From contig JAYKAV010000479.1 in NCBI GenBank assembly GCA_035582835.1, positions 13,053 through 77,052 on the forward strand: 64,000 nt of DNA, given 5' to 3'. The notes under the pieces are model-generated. The model saw nothing but the letters and a program-made list of their open reading frames with translations, made no database searches and had not been told where the DNA came from. Source of the stretch: Phoebastria nigripes (Eukaryota > Chordata > Aves > Procellariiformes > Diomedeidae). Of this stretch, positions 35,901 to 48,227 are shown piece by piece. Position numbers and translations under genes: made by a program. The stretch's first letter is position 1. Each line of letters begins with the position of its first letter.

Positions 35901-38900
35901 ATGCCTGGGGTAGCAGAAGCAGTGGGGAAGGCAGGAGTCTTGCAACAAAAAAGNAAAGAAAAGAGCCAGCAAGATACACACGAGCCAGACATCACTGGAA
36001 TGATCTGCTCCTTACTTTTAAGTCTAGCTTAGATTGCTTAAAATCCAGTCCTTTGAATATTTATTCTTATAAATGAGCTTTTTTGAGCCTGAACCGCTCG
36101 TCTCCCTGTCTGAAGCCCGCATTAAGGGGGTATAAGCAGATAAACATGACAGGTGATGCTTTGAATTCTTATCAATTATTCTAGTGACCATAAAACCCTC
36201 CCCATCTCTCCCCCCAAATAAGCCCCGCTTCTCTGCCTAAAAGCAGTGACTGACACAGCTACACAAGACACATTTAGCATTTATAAATAACCTGAAGAAG
36301 TTTAGAAGCCAAAAATCTTTAACTGCCCCAAAGACAGACTGATTCAACATTTTGCAATAATTTCATTTTATGAAATGGTTTAATTTAGCAGGCTTTACTG
36401 CTGAGATTAATTTATAGCTTGTTTTGCACTGCTGCAAAACTCTCCCACCCCATCCCCTATACACACACAATTCTTTATTGTCTAGATGTTTACTCTCAGG
36501 GGGAATTTTAGGACTTTAATGTTTTTATTGTTTTAATCCGGCATATAAAAAAAATTATTTGAGCAAAACAGCTGGTACAAGTGCTTGGAAAGTGGTGGTG
36601 CAGTTTCTCAGCTTGCATCATTAAGCAGGTGTTAAATAAACACGATGCCACGCTCCTCCCGAGGTTTACCACGGCAGGAGATTTGCAGGGGATCTTTTAA
36701 GAACGGCAGCTCAGCCTCTCCTGCACAGACCTTTGCTTTTCTGCCAACACACCCAGGTCCTGCTTTAGCCTAAATTCCTCCAGACAGTACCACTAACCCA
36801 GGGAAGGGGTGAACCGTGGCAAAGGAAAAAAATCCCCGCTTGCTACCTTCTGTACACAAAGGGGATTTCTGCAGATAGGCCACGTGCCCTCTTCTTTACA
36901 CACAGAGAAGAAAAAGCCCAAAAGGTACTTTTTTCTTTCTGACACGCACACGCCAGTCCTTTGTGCGGCTACAGCATCGCAACCCCCCAGCAGCAGGGTA
37001 ACGCAGTGTTTGCCCAGCAAATCCATCAGTCCTTTACAAATCTCACGTTTCTTCCCGCGTCAAAAGAGCTACTAGAAANAAATGTATTTATTGTGAGCTT
37101 TTACACCTCAACCCAAGAACTGACTCTTTAAGGAAGGTTCTCATACCAAGCAGCAACCACCAAGGGGAGAGAAGTGTTAGCCAAAAACCCCCTAAAGCTT
37201 AAAAAAAGCATGTTGAGAAATCACTTCTATGAATAGCTCCGCTTTCATTCTCAGATCTCACATGAAATCTCTAGAAAGGACCTGAGATATTATGGCTTAA
37301 AGGTTTTTTTCCCACCCTGCTCTCCAGCAATGAGATGCTTGGGGGTTTTCTCCCCACCAAAGCGCGTAAGGACACGGCATCTCCTGCTCGCTTGTGCTCC
37401 GGCATCACCGCTACCACCGCCGCCACGGCCGGGGAAAGCCGCATCGATCGCCCGACGCGCTGCTCTGCGCCAGCAGCCGTGCCGGCCCGGCTGCCGCAGA
37501 GGGGCGGAGCGGCCTCCGCCATCCAACAATACCCGGCTCCAGCCCGGCGAGCATCCTTGGGAGGAAAAGAGAGGATTTTAGCTGCCTTTCCAATTACCAA
37601 GAGCTGTCTCTAGCTGCCTCCTCGTGCCTTTGCAAAGCCCAGTTGTGTCTTTCTGGGATTACAGAACTGACCAGGGGAAGCAAGCTCATGAAAAAAAAAA
37701 ATCCCCCAGTTATTTAGATATTGAAATAAAACCAGGTCACAGGCTTGTTGGTTACTAATAACTCTGTGCAGGGTCTAAGGAGCCAAAGAAAAACATGCCT
37801 GTCTTTCTCCTTGNGCCCCAGCCTCCTCAGCATCGTTTTTGCTGGGGAAGGAGATGGAAGTCCCTGCCCTACTTGNTTTTTTTGTCCTTAAGCGACAACT
37901 TGGCTGGATTTTATGCAAGAAGTTTACAGAATATCCTGCAAACTCATGCACCTTTTTGAAAATTAAACATATCCGTGATGGCATGATAACGAGGCCTTTG
38001 TCAAAGCTACGCACTGCATCCACACTTGGGGAATAAGTTATCTGTTCATGCAGTAAAATGCAAAGCATTCATCATTTTCTCAGAGATTAGCAGACGGCTA
38101 GCAAGTGAGGCTTTGAACAACAACAACAAAATAATCCACAAAACCAAACAGCCTTGTCTTCAAAAGGCTGTTTTTAACATAAGGAAATATTTTACTGGCC
38201 AAGAAAAAACCCAGAGCTCAAAAGAGGCAGGAAAAATTCAATACTGAGAGTAAGGCAGGCTTTGATGGTACCTTAAGATCTCTCTCTCGTTTCCTAACCA
38301 ACCCTCCTCCCTCTAAAACCTCCAAACCCAGTGCCCTATTTCTCATTTGCTTTACGAGGGACGGCGGCTGCCATACAGCATGGATGAAAAACAGGTTTTG
38401 CAGTTCTTGAGATAAGATCACATGAGGTTAAACTCACAAGCCACGGTCAACATGGCAACACTCGCAGGTTCGCATTCGGCTGCAAGAGCATGCAGCCACC
38501 GGCAGCTTTCTGCTCCTATTAAGCTCAAGACCACAAGCAAGCTTTTAGATCAGTCTAATTTCAAGTTAATAAAAAAGCCTGGCTCAATTTATGGCTTTGT
38601 GCTAGCAGCACACGCAGTTTGCATTTTTGATATAGAGCAAGAGCTTTTAGGTAAGGACTGGGCTGAGATTAGTTCGTTCCAAGCAGAAACTCCATGGTTG
38701 TGAAACTCCCTTAAATCAAAAAAGAGAAGAAACCATTCCCTGCAAGTGCACGGCCATGTTCCTTTGTGGGTATTTCTGTAGCCCTGATCATGTTCCCCAG
38801 AAAGGGGAAACCCTCCCTCCTTGCTCCCTCCCACTGCAGAAAGTGGAAACCGTCCCATAATCTGGGAACAACGAGGATACGGCTGAGTTAAAAAAAACCA

Positions 38901-41900
38901 ACACCAAAACCAAAAACAACAAAAAACAAACCCAGAAATTTAAATCATTAGAAACCTGGCAGCGTCTGAGAAACTCCAGACCCGGTTCGATGGGCTTCGC
39001 TGGCCTGCGAGCGGCACGACCAACTGGTGCTGCAGGTGCGAGACGTGCACGGGGGGCTCTCGCGTGCTCTGCGAGAGGGGAGGCGAGAACGGCAATACCC
39101 TCTTTGAAATAGCAAGCCCCGAGTAAAGCACACACATCAACGGATACCCTGCAAAACCTGCATCCCCTGACGCCGTGCAGAGGCCACTTTTCAAGCAGGG
39201 GATGCTCTCCTACATCGACGTCCAGAGTAATGACTGCTGCTGACTTTCCTTCCTGCTGCCCTCAAGTACGTGGCATCAAACAGCCCCAATAAAGGGGGAT
39301 TGGTAGCCAGGATAGGTACATATTCATATAAATATATATGTAGATAGAAATACATGACTGTTTATATAGGAACATATCCTGGCGTGCACTCTCTCTCTCT
39401 CTATGTATTCATAGTTGCCGAGTCTGCAAGTCACCCATCGAAAAGCAGATGGCTTAACAGTCCAGCTTTCCCTGGAAATAAGGCCTGACGCCCCGCAGCG
39501 CTACTCAACGCCCTTCCTCTGAAACGAGGAAGGTTAAACGAAGTTTTAAGTGGCTCCGAAGAAAATCGTGCCGCTGCCTCCGAGCGTTCAGCCCCCGTCT
39601 CGCTGCAGGAGGGGCTCCCTTTGCACGGGAGACCAGAAATGCACCTTCCCCAGCGCCGCAGCTCAGCGGTAGGTGCATTTCTGATGTGATTTGTGACCGG
39701 TTGAAGAATCCTTTGGGACAAGAGGTGCTCCAAAAGGGCAATTAGATCCATTACTGGCTATTCTATTGCCACATGAAATAGGTTTACTGGTTGTGTGCCG
39801 CCTCATATACTCCATTTTTACGCCAAAATGAACAAGTATGCTAATGAAGCGATTGGAGAGCGTGCCTGATACGGTGGCGGCGGACGGCGAGCCGATGCTT
39901 TGCAGCACGGCTCATCCTCCGATAGCATTTTCTTTGACAGGACCTGCATTAAAGCTGGCTTCTGCATATTTTAAGGCGTTATTAGGTATTCTGCAGCCTC
40001 GGCACAGCACCTCTAAGACGATGGAGGGGAAAACCATGCAGCTATTTCTTCATTTTAATTGCTACAGCCACCAATATGGCTAAGAAATCCTAACGAGGGC
40101 TTGTTCTAGAACAGGCATTCACCGGAACAGAAATGTAAAAGCTATTGCCAAACCTCACTGCATCTCCAGAGCAAGAAGCCAAAGTCACAGCCCAGACGTT
40201 TCTGAGAAAATCCGAACTAGAAAGGAACTAACATGAGTTGAAGTTACTTATCTCCTCTACGTACACGTTAAACCAATTCGTGCTAGTAAGCAATTACTTC
40301 ACACAAAAAACCCCCACAGACATATTTCATCAACCAGATCTGGGAGGTTTCTAGTGAAATATGCAGCAGAGCCTTATCAAGCATGCCCACTGTGGCTTCC
40401 AGAGTCCTTTTGCCAGTCAAATTCTAGCGCTGCACACACAGTACACGCAGGAGGAGGACACTGCAACAGCCTAAAATATATATAATAACAGTTTCCGGAT
40501 AAATTTTGCTTCAATGCCTGCCCTTTAAAACAGCCCCCTCCCAGAATGGCCTTAGGGGTGGATGTCCCAGCTTGTGGCTGTCCCTGCGTAGGTAGGAAAA
40601 GCTGCTCTTACACACCCAGCCCTTCACACGTGGCTGCAGAAGGGAGAGCAACTCCTGTGGCTCCCACGAGGAAGGAGAAGGAGGGCTAGCAACAGTGTGT
40701 GCACGTACAAGCATGCTTGTAGCATCGCAGAGTTTCACCTACAAACATTCCCAATTTCCAGGTTACATTGCTTTCTACCTAGTGTCGTCTTCCGATGAAG
40801 ACTTTTAAAAAAAAAAAAAAAAAAAAAACCTATGCAAAACACACCACCCCAACAGATTAAGGTAAAGATCTCACGGGTCTCTGCCTCCTGCTGTCAGCAT
40901 CCCCGATAACAAAGGCTGTCCTGAGAAGGTATTTGGCAGCAGGGTTAAAGCCAGGAAGCTTATTCACCTGCAAAAGAACAGCAGAGAGCAAGAAAGCCAG
41001 CAGGAAAACGGAGAGGACGCCATGCAGTAACTGTGACTCTCCCACTCCTAGTTCCACTTTCAAGCTGGCCATATGGCAGTACAGGAACCGAGTGTTGCAA
41101 CAATCCCTGCATCTGTGGCACTGCAGCAACCATCCAGGGGTTATTTTTAAACAGCAGCATTTCACGTGGGGAGGCGGGGGGAGAAAAGCAGCAAAATAGA
41201 GGAATTAGCAAGTCCAAGAAAGGGGGCAGAGATGAAAACCAAGCCCCACGCTGGGTGGGGTGTGACAGCTGCACAGCACCGTCCTGCCCCGTGGCACGAG
41301 GCCATAGCCTGGCACCAGCGCTAATAAAAAGGGCATCGGGGAGGACTGCAGTCAGGAGCTGCGACAGCAAGCGCACCCCTCCGGGCGCAGGGGGAGAAGC
41401 CTGCGCAAAGCCCTTGCAAAAGAAAAGCCTTTTCTTTTTCCTGCAAGGACGGCGCTCTGAGCCACCGCTCTGCAGCACGAGGGGCTTCCAGATTCATCAC
41501 GGCCAGACCGGCTGCTCTGTCCACAGCTTTCCAAAGTGCCCTGAAAGGCTGTCAGCATGTGCTGAGAACACCAAAGCAGCCATCACGCTAAAAGCACAAC
41601 TCCTAATTAATACCTAATCAGCCAGAGGGGACGCAAACATGTTTTCCTGCAAAGAATGAACCACCGGCGTTTCACGTTATTAAAAGTTGAGTCTTTGGCA
41701 GAGGCTTACGCGGCAGTTTCTTCCCAGAGCCGCAGGATTTGTGCAGAGGTCCAGCGAGTCCTTTGGCATCCCGGCTCTTATTTAGAAAAGGGGAATTTGG
41801 AAAGCTGTCCAGACCCATTTCCATTTGACAGACAAGTGTCTGTGTCGGTTCAGCACGGCACACGTGCTTCAAATGCAAAGCAGACTGGCATTCTCAGAAC

Positions 41901-44900
41901 TGGCAATGAATCCCAGCCATAGGAATGATAAAGATTTTAACTTACAGGAAATGCTGCTATTAAATAATATTTAAGTCTTAATTATATTTTAAAACAGCCA
42001 TTTTATAAAAAAAGAAGTTCTATTATAGTGCTTTTGTAGTTAAAGGTCTGTCAACATTTCCATTTTAAACCTTCGTTTCTAGGGGGTTTATAATTTGGTC
42101 ATAAAAATTCATTCTAGACTGGAACTTGGCATACAGGGGCTCAGCCTAGGAGCAATATTTTTTATTATCCAATTTGGTTTAAATTGGTTTGGCCGTTTTT
42201 TAAGTTATAGGAGTGTAAAAAATAAACGTTTACTGGTTTCAGATGCCTTCTCAAGCTTATTATTATTCAAAATTAGCTTTCTCCTCCCCACCTCCAAAAA
42301 TACCTTCAGCAAGAGGTGGGAGATATCATTTTACTCTGCTGACAATACATGAGTTACAATTCAAATTAATTCACTTCTTTTGATGCTAACAACCTGAAGA
42401 GTTACTATAACCAACCACTACTTTTACGCGGACCCATTACATACTGTAAACGCTTGGAGATTTGTGTAGCATCTGCCATTTTGTGCTTGATGTACAGGTA
42501 CTGCAGCTGTAAAGGCCTTAATTTGAAATAAATAATTAACTCTGGAAACCTGCATTCCTGTAAAATAATAGAAGACCTTTAACCAAGATGTTTCTCTGTA
42601 GAATTTTATTTCAGCTGTGTTTCAGCTTCAAATAAAAAGCTGCAGATGTGAAGCAAGCAGGCGTATACAGCTAGGAATTCCTCGCCACAGAGCTTCAGAC
42701 GTTTCCTTCAATTTGAAAAACAGAAAAGAAACTCTAGTTTATGGCTCAGCTCTTCAAATCACTTGGGTGCAGTAGGGACACAACATATACGTGACTTTGC
42801 ATGCTAACTACAGACAAGGGGTATCTGTGCCCAAGCATAACAAAAAGCTCAGAGTGAGAATAAAATCCTTCTCCATCGTTAACATCCACAATTTTTCATT
42901 TTAATATTTGACTGGTAGAGGGGGGCGTCAGCCGCAGCTCGACCCCAACGGGGAGCGACCCTTTCGGGCACACAGGAGAAGTCTTTGTACTGCCTGGGGC
43001 CACCTGCAAGGGCTTGCAGGCAGATGGGAACAGCTTCCCGTGTGATCCAGCCCTTTGCTTGGGTCCCCCGGTGACACACGGCATCCAGCCCCACGGCGTC
43101 GTGGTGTCCNGGTCACCGGGGGGCCCCTGGAGCTGAGACCTGATGTCGATCGTGCCACATAACCCTGGAAGGGGCAGTTGCAAGTCCTGCTCTTGGCTTG
43201 CCACTCCGACTTTGGTGACTGACATTATCCGCCCTGCTCCACAGAAGCCATTCTCCTGATTAATAAGGCTCAGATTTCCAAAGACATAACAGCTCCTACC
43301 TCATTAAATCAGTGGGTGTTAGGTGCCTGAATTCTTTAGGAAAAACACCCTGCACCTCTGTCCAAGTCCAGTCCCACTCAGTTACCAGTGCCAGGACAGT
43401 AACAATTTCTACTGGAGGACAGGGTGTCGTAACTCTGCTTCATAACCATCTAAATACCTGTTTGCTCTAACAGCAGGTAGCCAATTGGGCTGAAGTTTCT
43501 CAAAGATTCGATTTTTAACTTTCTGAATTTCTTAGGCAGTTTGTCTGGCTTCCCTTCATAAGCTTCAGGAACAAAGTCTCAAGAGGCAGACCCTACGGAG
43601 GCTGTTAAATCAACATACAAGTATTTCTTTCTGTACGTGCCCATATTCAAACTGAACGCATTCGTGTCCCGCGCACGCGTGGTCCTGGCTAGGGCTGGCA
43701 GCAAGCTCCAACTGGGCTGAGACATCCCTTTGGATTTTCGCATATGAGTAAAGGTGGCTCCTGNCAGCTTTGAGACAGAGAATATTTTCTTACCTTTTGC
43801 TTTAGCCCATAACTGGAAGGGGAGAAGGATGGTAACAAAGCAAACCTTTGGAATTACAGCAAAAGAAAGATGCTTTGCTGTAAAGCAAATGGGCATGGGC
43901 ACTTTCTTCCTCTCACCTCTGGGCTGCTCTACACACCTACCTATTTGCTTCACTATATTATTCTGCCTCTTTTAATCACAATAGCTTGTCTTGAACAATC
44001 TGCTTCCACTGAGAACNTTCAGCCACTGACAGACCTGCAGAGACAGGGCCAAGACTCATTCCTCGTACTGGTGGAGCTGGTCCCTACCTGAAACTGGGAT
44101 GAAGATGTACGGGTACNAATCGCAGCTCAGGCTGCTGACAGAGTTAACTCCATGGCTGGAAATCCCACGGCAATCCTCCCAGCAGCCAAGGCACTGTGCA
44201 CGTCCCGGGCCACTTGAAAGTTTGAACGGTGACAAGGAGAGCTCGCCACTTCTTGGAAAGAGAAGAGGGCCATTTTTCCCTCTCTACACCAGGACTCATA
44301 TAAAAGGAATAATCTATATTCGTTTGGATTATACAAGCTACAAAACACACCTTAGCTTCAGTTCCACATTTAACCAATCNCAGAAGCCATTTGTTGCCTC
44401 GTATATTACAAAGCGATAGAGATTTAAGGGATAATGGTCATGGCGGCAGAGTATACAAAGCAATAAACTGCTTTTGAGGTTGGTTAAATGCCAAGTGATG
44501 CTGAGGCCTCAATGCCATAAACATTATTTCTATTATATGACAAGATAAGAGGATACAATAAACCACAAAGAAGAAAAATCATTTTCTGGCCTCGTGAAAG
44601 TTCTGGGCTTTGCGTTTCTCGGACACTGCACGAGCATCACCTCAGTGGCATGGGTTTAAGGGGAATAAATTGTTAAATTAAGGGTGGGTTTAAAAAGCAA
44701 ACGATTGTTTGAGGAAATGGCCTGTATAACTGTAGCGCTGGAATAAGGACCTGAGTGATGATTTGTGTCACTTATAAAAAGTGAAATGGTGTGGAGTGGG
44801 GAGGCAGGGGCTAGGGAAAGTCGTGGTCCCAGTAGAATATATTCAATATTATGGCCCCTCCATTAGTTTGGGCAACAGGAGTGGACAAAACAGTTTTATT

Positions 44901-47900
44901 AATAAAGATGTTCCTCCGTTATGACACTTCATAAAGCCTCAGGCATCCAGTGCTCCCGAAGCCTTCAGGAGAGGAGCAAAGAGGCACGACTGTCGGAGAG
45001 GCACATCTGTCCACCAACCTACATTTCACGCTGCCAGCTTGCCTGCCCCAATCAGCCATCAGGCACCCTGAGAAGGGTTTAACACAGTTTTATAACGGGA
45101 GAACATAGAGCCAGACATTGAGCGACTTCCCTCTGCCACCACTAGCCCATAGGAATGAAGCAGCACCAGAGCATCCGAAGCCCCCGCCTTCCTCCCAGAC
45201 CTTTGCTCTAGATGCCTTCAACAGGACGGCCAAAGTTTTAATTACCTTGTGTTAATGAGTCAGAGCTGTCTCATTATGCAGACTTAGTTAATACCTTTCA
45301 ACTTTAATGGCAATGCTAAAGTTTACAGCTAACACTTGGTTGCGCTGAGGCTGCCTTTCATCACTCAGTATGTTTTAAATGGGATTAGAAGATTTTAATA
45401 ACGATTAGCAGTGCACACCACCCCCAGATTAGTTTCACTTAACAGATTCAATGAAAGCCTTACTCGAGGCATTGCTCTACGTCTTCTGCAGACGTTTTGG
45501 AGGCTGGGGCCTGCCTCTACCTCCCTCCTCGCCTTCAGGCCGTGGCACGGGGAGGGGGCCATATCCCTGCTGGAGAACAGCTCTTCTCCCTCTATGCAGA
45601 GAGGGCCAGGGGGAAGGGGGTCAGGGAAAAATGTGTCACCTGTCCTCTTAGAGAAGAAACTAGATCAATGACCTTGAGAAGAATCTTTTTTAAAAGCAGT
45701 ATATGCGGCACATTTAGAAGTCAGCTGTGTCACAGCAGACTCACTGTTGGGAAGTGATCGTGTACAGAATCCAAAAATAACAACCATTAAAGACCTAGCA
45801 ACCAAAACATGTTTACATACCCACTGAAAGCCCACTAGCTGTGATGATATGGGGGGGTACAGCAAGATCTGCTCATCTATTTTCGGTGGCCATTCCGTCT
45901 TCCCCCTCCTCACTTCCCTGAAAAGTTAGCTTTACAGCCGTTTTCTACATAGAAACAGTGAAGTAAAAGGAGGAAAAAAGGGCATACAGCATAAAAGACA
46001 GGGCTGGTACCAGCTACAGAGGGAAAGAAGCAGCTAATGGTTCAAAGAAATTACACTGGGAAGCAAAATAATTTTTTTTTTTTTTTCCTTTAAACTAAAG
46101 GGGGAAAATCACCACTGGCTTCACAGTAATTGTCTCCAGTCTCCTGTTCAAATTAGTTTGGCTCTGCTCTCCCTTCTCCTTCTCCCGTGACCTCCCATGC
46201 TACTACACGTCTCAACACAGCGTTTGCAAGAGGCAGATCACTAATTCGAGCGAGCGGAAAAGGACTGGGCAATTTGTCCCCATGCCCGCTGCCCCAGCTG
46301 ACAGTGAAATCCAGAAGCCCATCCCAATTTACTCAGGACCAAAGCAGCCTGTTCCCGTGGGAGCAGCCCACCAAAACCAGAGTGCACCCCTCAAACAGGG
46401 GAATACCCAAAAGAGCAGGAATCTGCACGGATAAAAACACGCCAATGGATTGGGCACGGCATCAAAGGTTTAGAAATGAGAGAAAGGAATGGAGACGCTG
46501 GAGCCACGGTGGTGAAAGGACCCAGCGAGCCAGGCGTTATCCCAGAAATGTTGACCCCGATAACCAAAGAGGCTCAGCAGCCACTGACACCTTCCCATTC
46601 AAATGGCTTCTTTCCCAAGCAAAATGCACCCAAAGGTCTTAAAGAATCAGAAAAAAAGGCTGGATCCTGCAAGGAAGTCTCCCTCTCCAGTGCCGGCCAC
46701 AGTCTGGCTTGGTTTTGAGCTGGGAAAAAGCTTCCCATGCTGTAAGCAGTAACACAGCACCNCTTGGGCATGCATTTGTGTGCCTGGATGAAAAAAATCA
46801 GATAACGTTCCAGAAGGCTCAAAACTCTGGATCATACAGACTCTGACGGGAGCCGTAGGTACTCAGCACCTGTGGGAAGGTCAGGATGTTTCTGTAGCAG
46901 ATCACACAGAGCTGACTGCCCCTTTTTGTCCCCTATGTTTGAAGACAAGTGTCTCGATCTTTAGGAATGAGGGAATGAACTGAGATAGGTGCAGCCACCT
47001 CTGACCCTCGTTAAGGCTTCACTTCAACGCGAGTCCACAGGAGGAAGCCATTTCTGATGGGATGATCCACGGCNGCTTGTCAAGGGTCAGGGTTTAGTGC
47101 CAAAAGGCAGCACAAACTGCTGGGGAAACAATGCAGCACGTGCTTCAGAGGTCAAGCCCTGCAGACAGCTGCTGGCCACCATCAGCCCCCCAACTTCAAA
47201 TTCAGATTTATTTTTAATATTCAAAGCTACCAATTGCGCTACCCTGTCCAGCTCATCGCAACAATCCAATTTTACTCCACTTGCCCCAGAAAGAACAGCT
47301 CACTGAACATTAATTTTAGCTGATGATCCTTCTACGACGGTCTGTACGGCTCTTGGGTACCACTGCGCTTCCACAGCGGTACTGCTGCACGTTAGTGGTG
47401 AGCAGGATTTGTAAAGGCTCTTAAAAACCTTCAACGTGAAGCTGATGTACAAAATAGAGGACAAAAAATGCACCTAAGACACTAGGACTTACAGGGAGAG
47501 GCTCGGAGCTCCATGTATTTAGTTAGTCTGAAGGACTGTTAAGGGGTGACTTGATCGGTCAGTAAACACCCACAGACATCAGAAATTTGATAGGAAGGAT
47601 TTTCTGTCTAACAAACAAAAATTAACAAGATCCACAGCCTGGAAGCTGCAGCTGAACAGGTTTAGACTGGAAATAAGGCATAATTTTTCCTTACCAGCAA
47701 GAGCAATTAACTATTAGAACAACTTAACCAAGGGCTGTGGTGAATTTTCCATCACTGGAAATATTTTAAATCAAGCTTGGATCATCATTATTTAATACAT
47801 GCTCTGGTTTGAACAGGTATTGAAGGACGTTCTAGGAAACTGTGCACGAGGTCAGGTTAGATCACAATGAATCATACCGGTATGAATTACCCGGATTCTA

Positions 47901-48194
47901 ACATTTCAATATTAACATGAAGAATTGTCAGAATTACCCATAAGCAGCAGTCTGGAACAGCGAAAGGAGGAAGCAACCACCTTTATATGTCATTTGTGGG
48001 AGATTGTGNGAGATTAAATTTAAATACATTGTTGTTTGCCTTAATTGCTTGTTTGAATCCGATTTTAAGGTTGTATGATTGAAGTCCTCACATCATTAAG
48101 TGCTCAAATACAGCTAATACATTTTATAAATGACTTGCACAATTTCACAGGCAAAGAAGTTCAAGATAAAAAGCAGCCTACAAAAAAAAAAAAN

Positions 48195-48227
<33 letters not shown>

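Noticed and set aside
41033..41617. 194-codon plus-strand open frame
   Set aside because: No similarity that I recognise, no splice sites or leader, and it is overlapped by equally long frames on the other strand.
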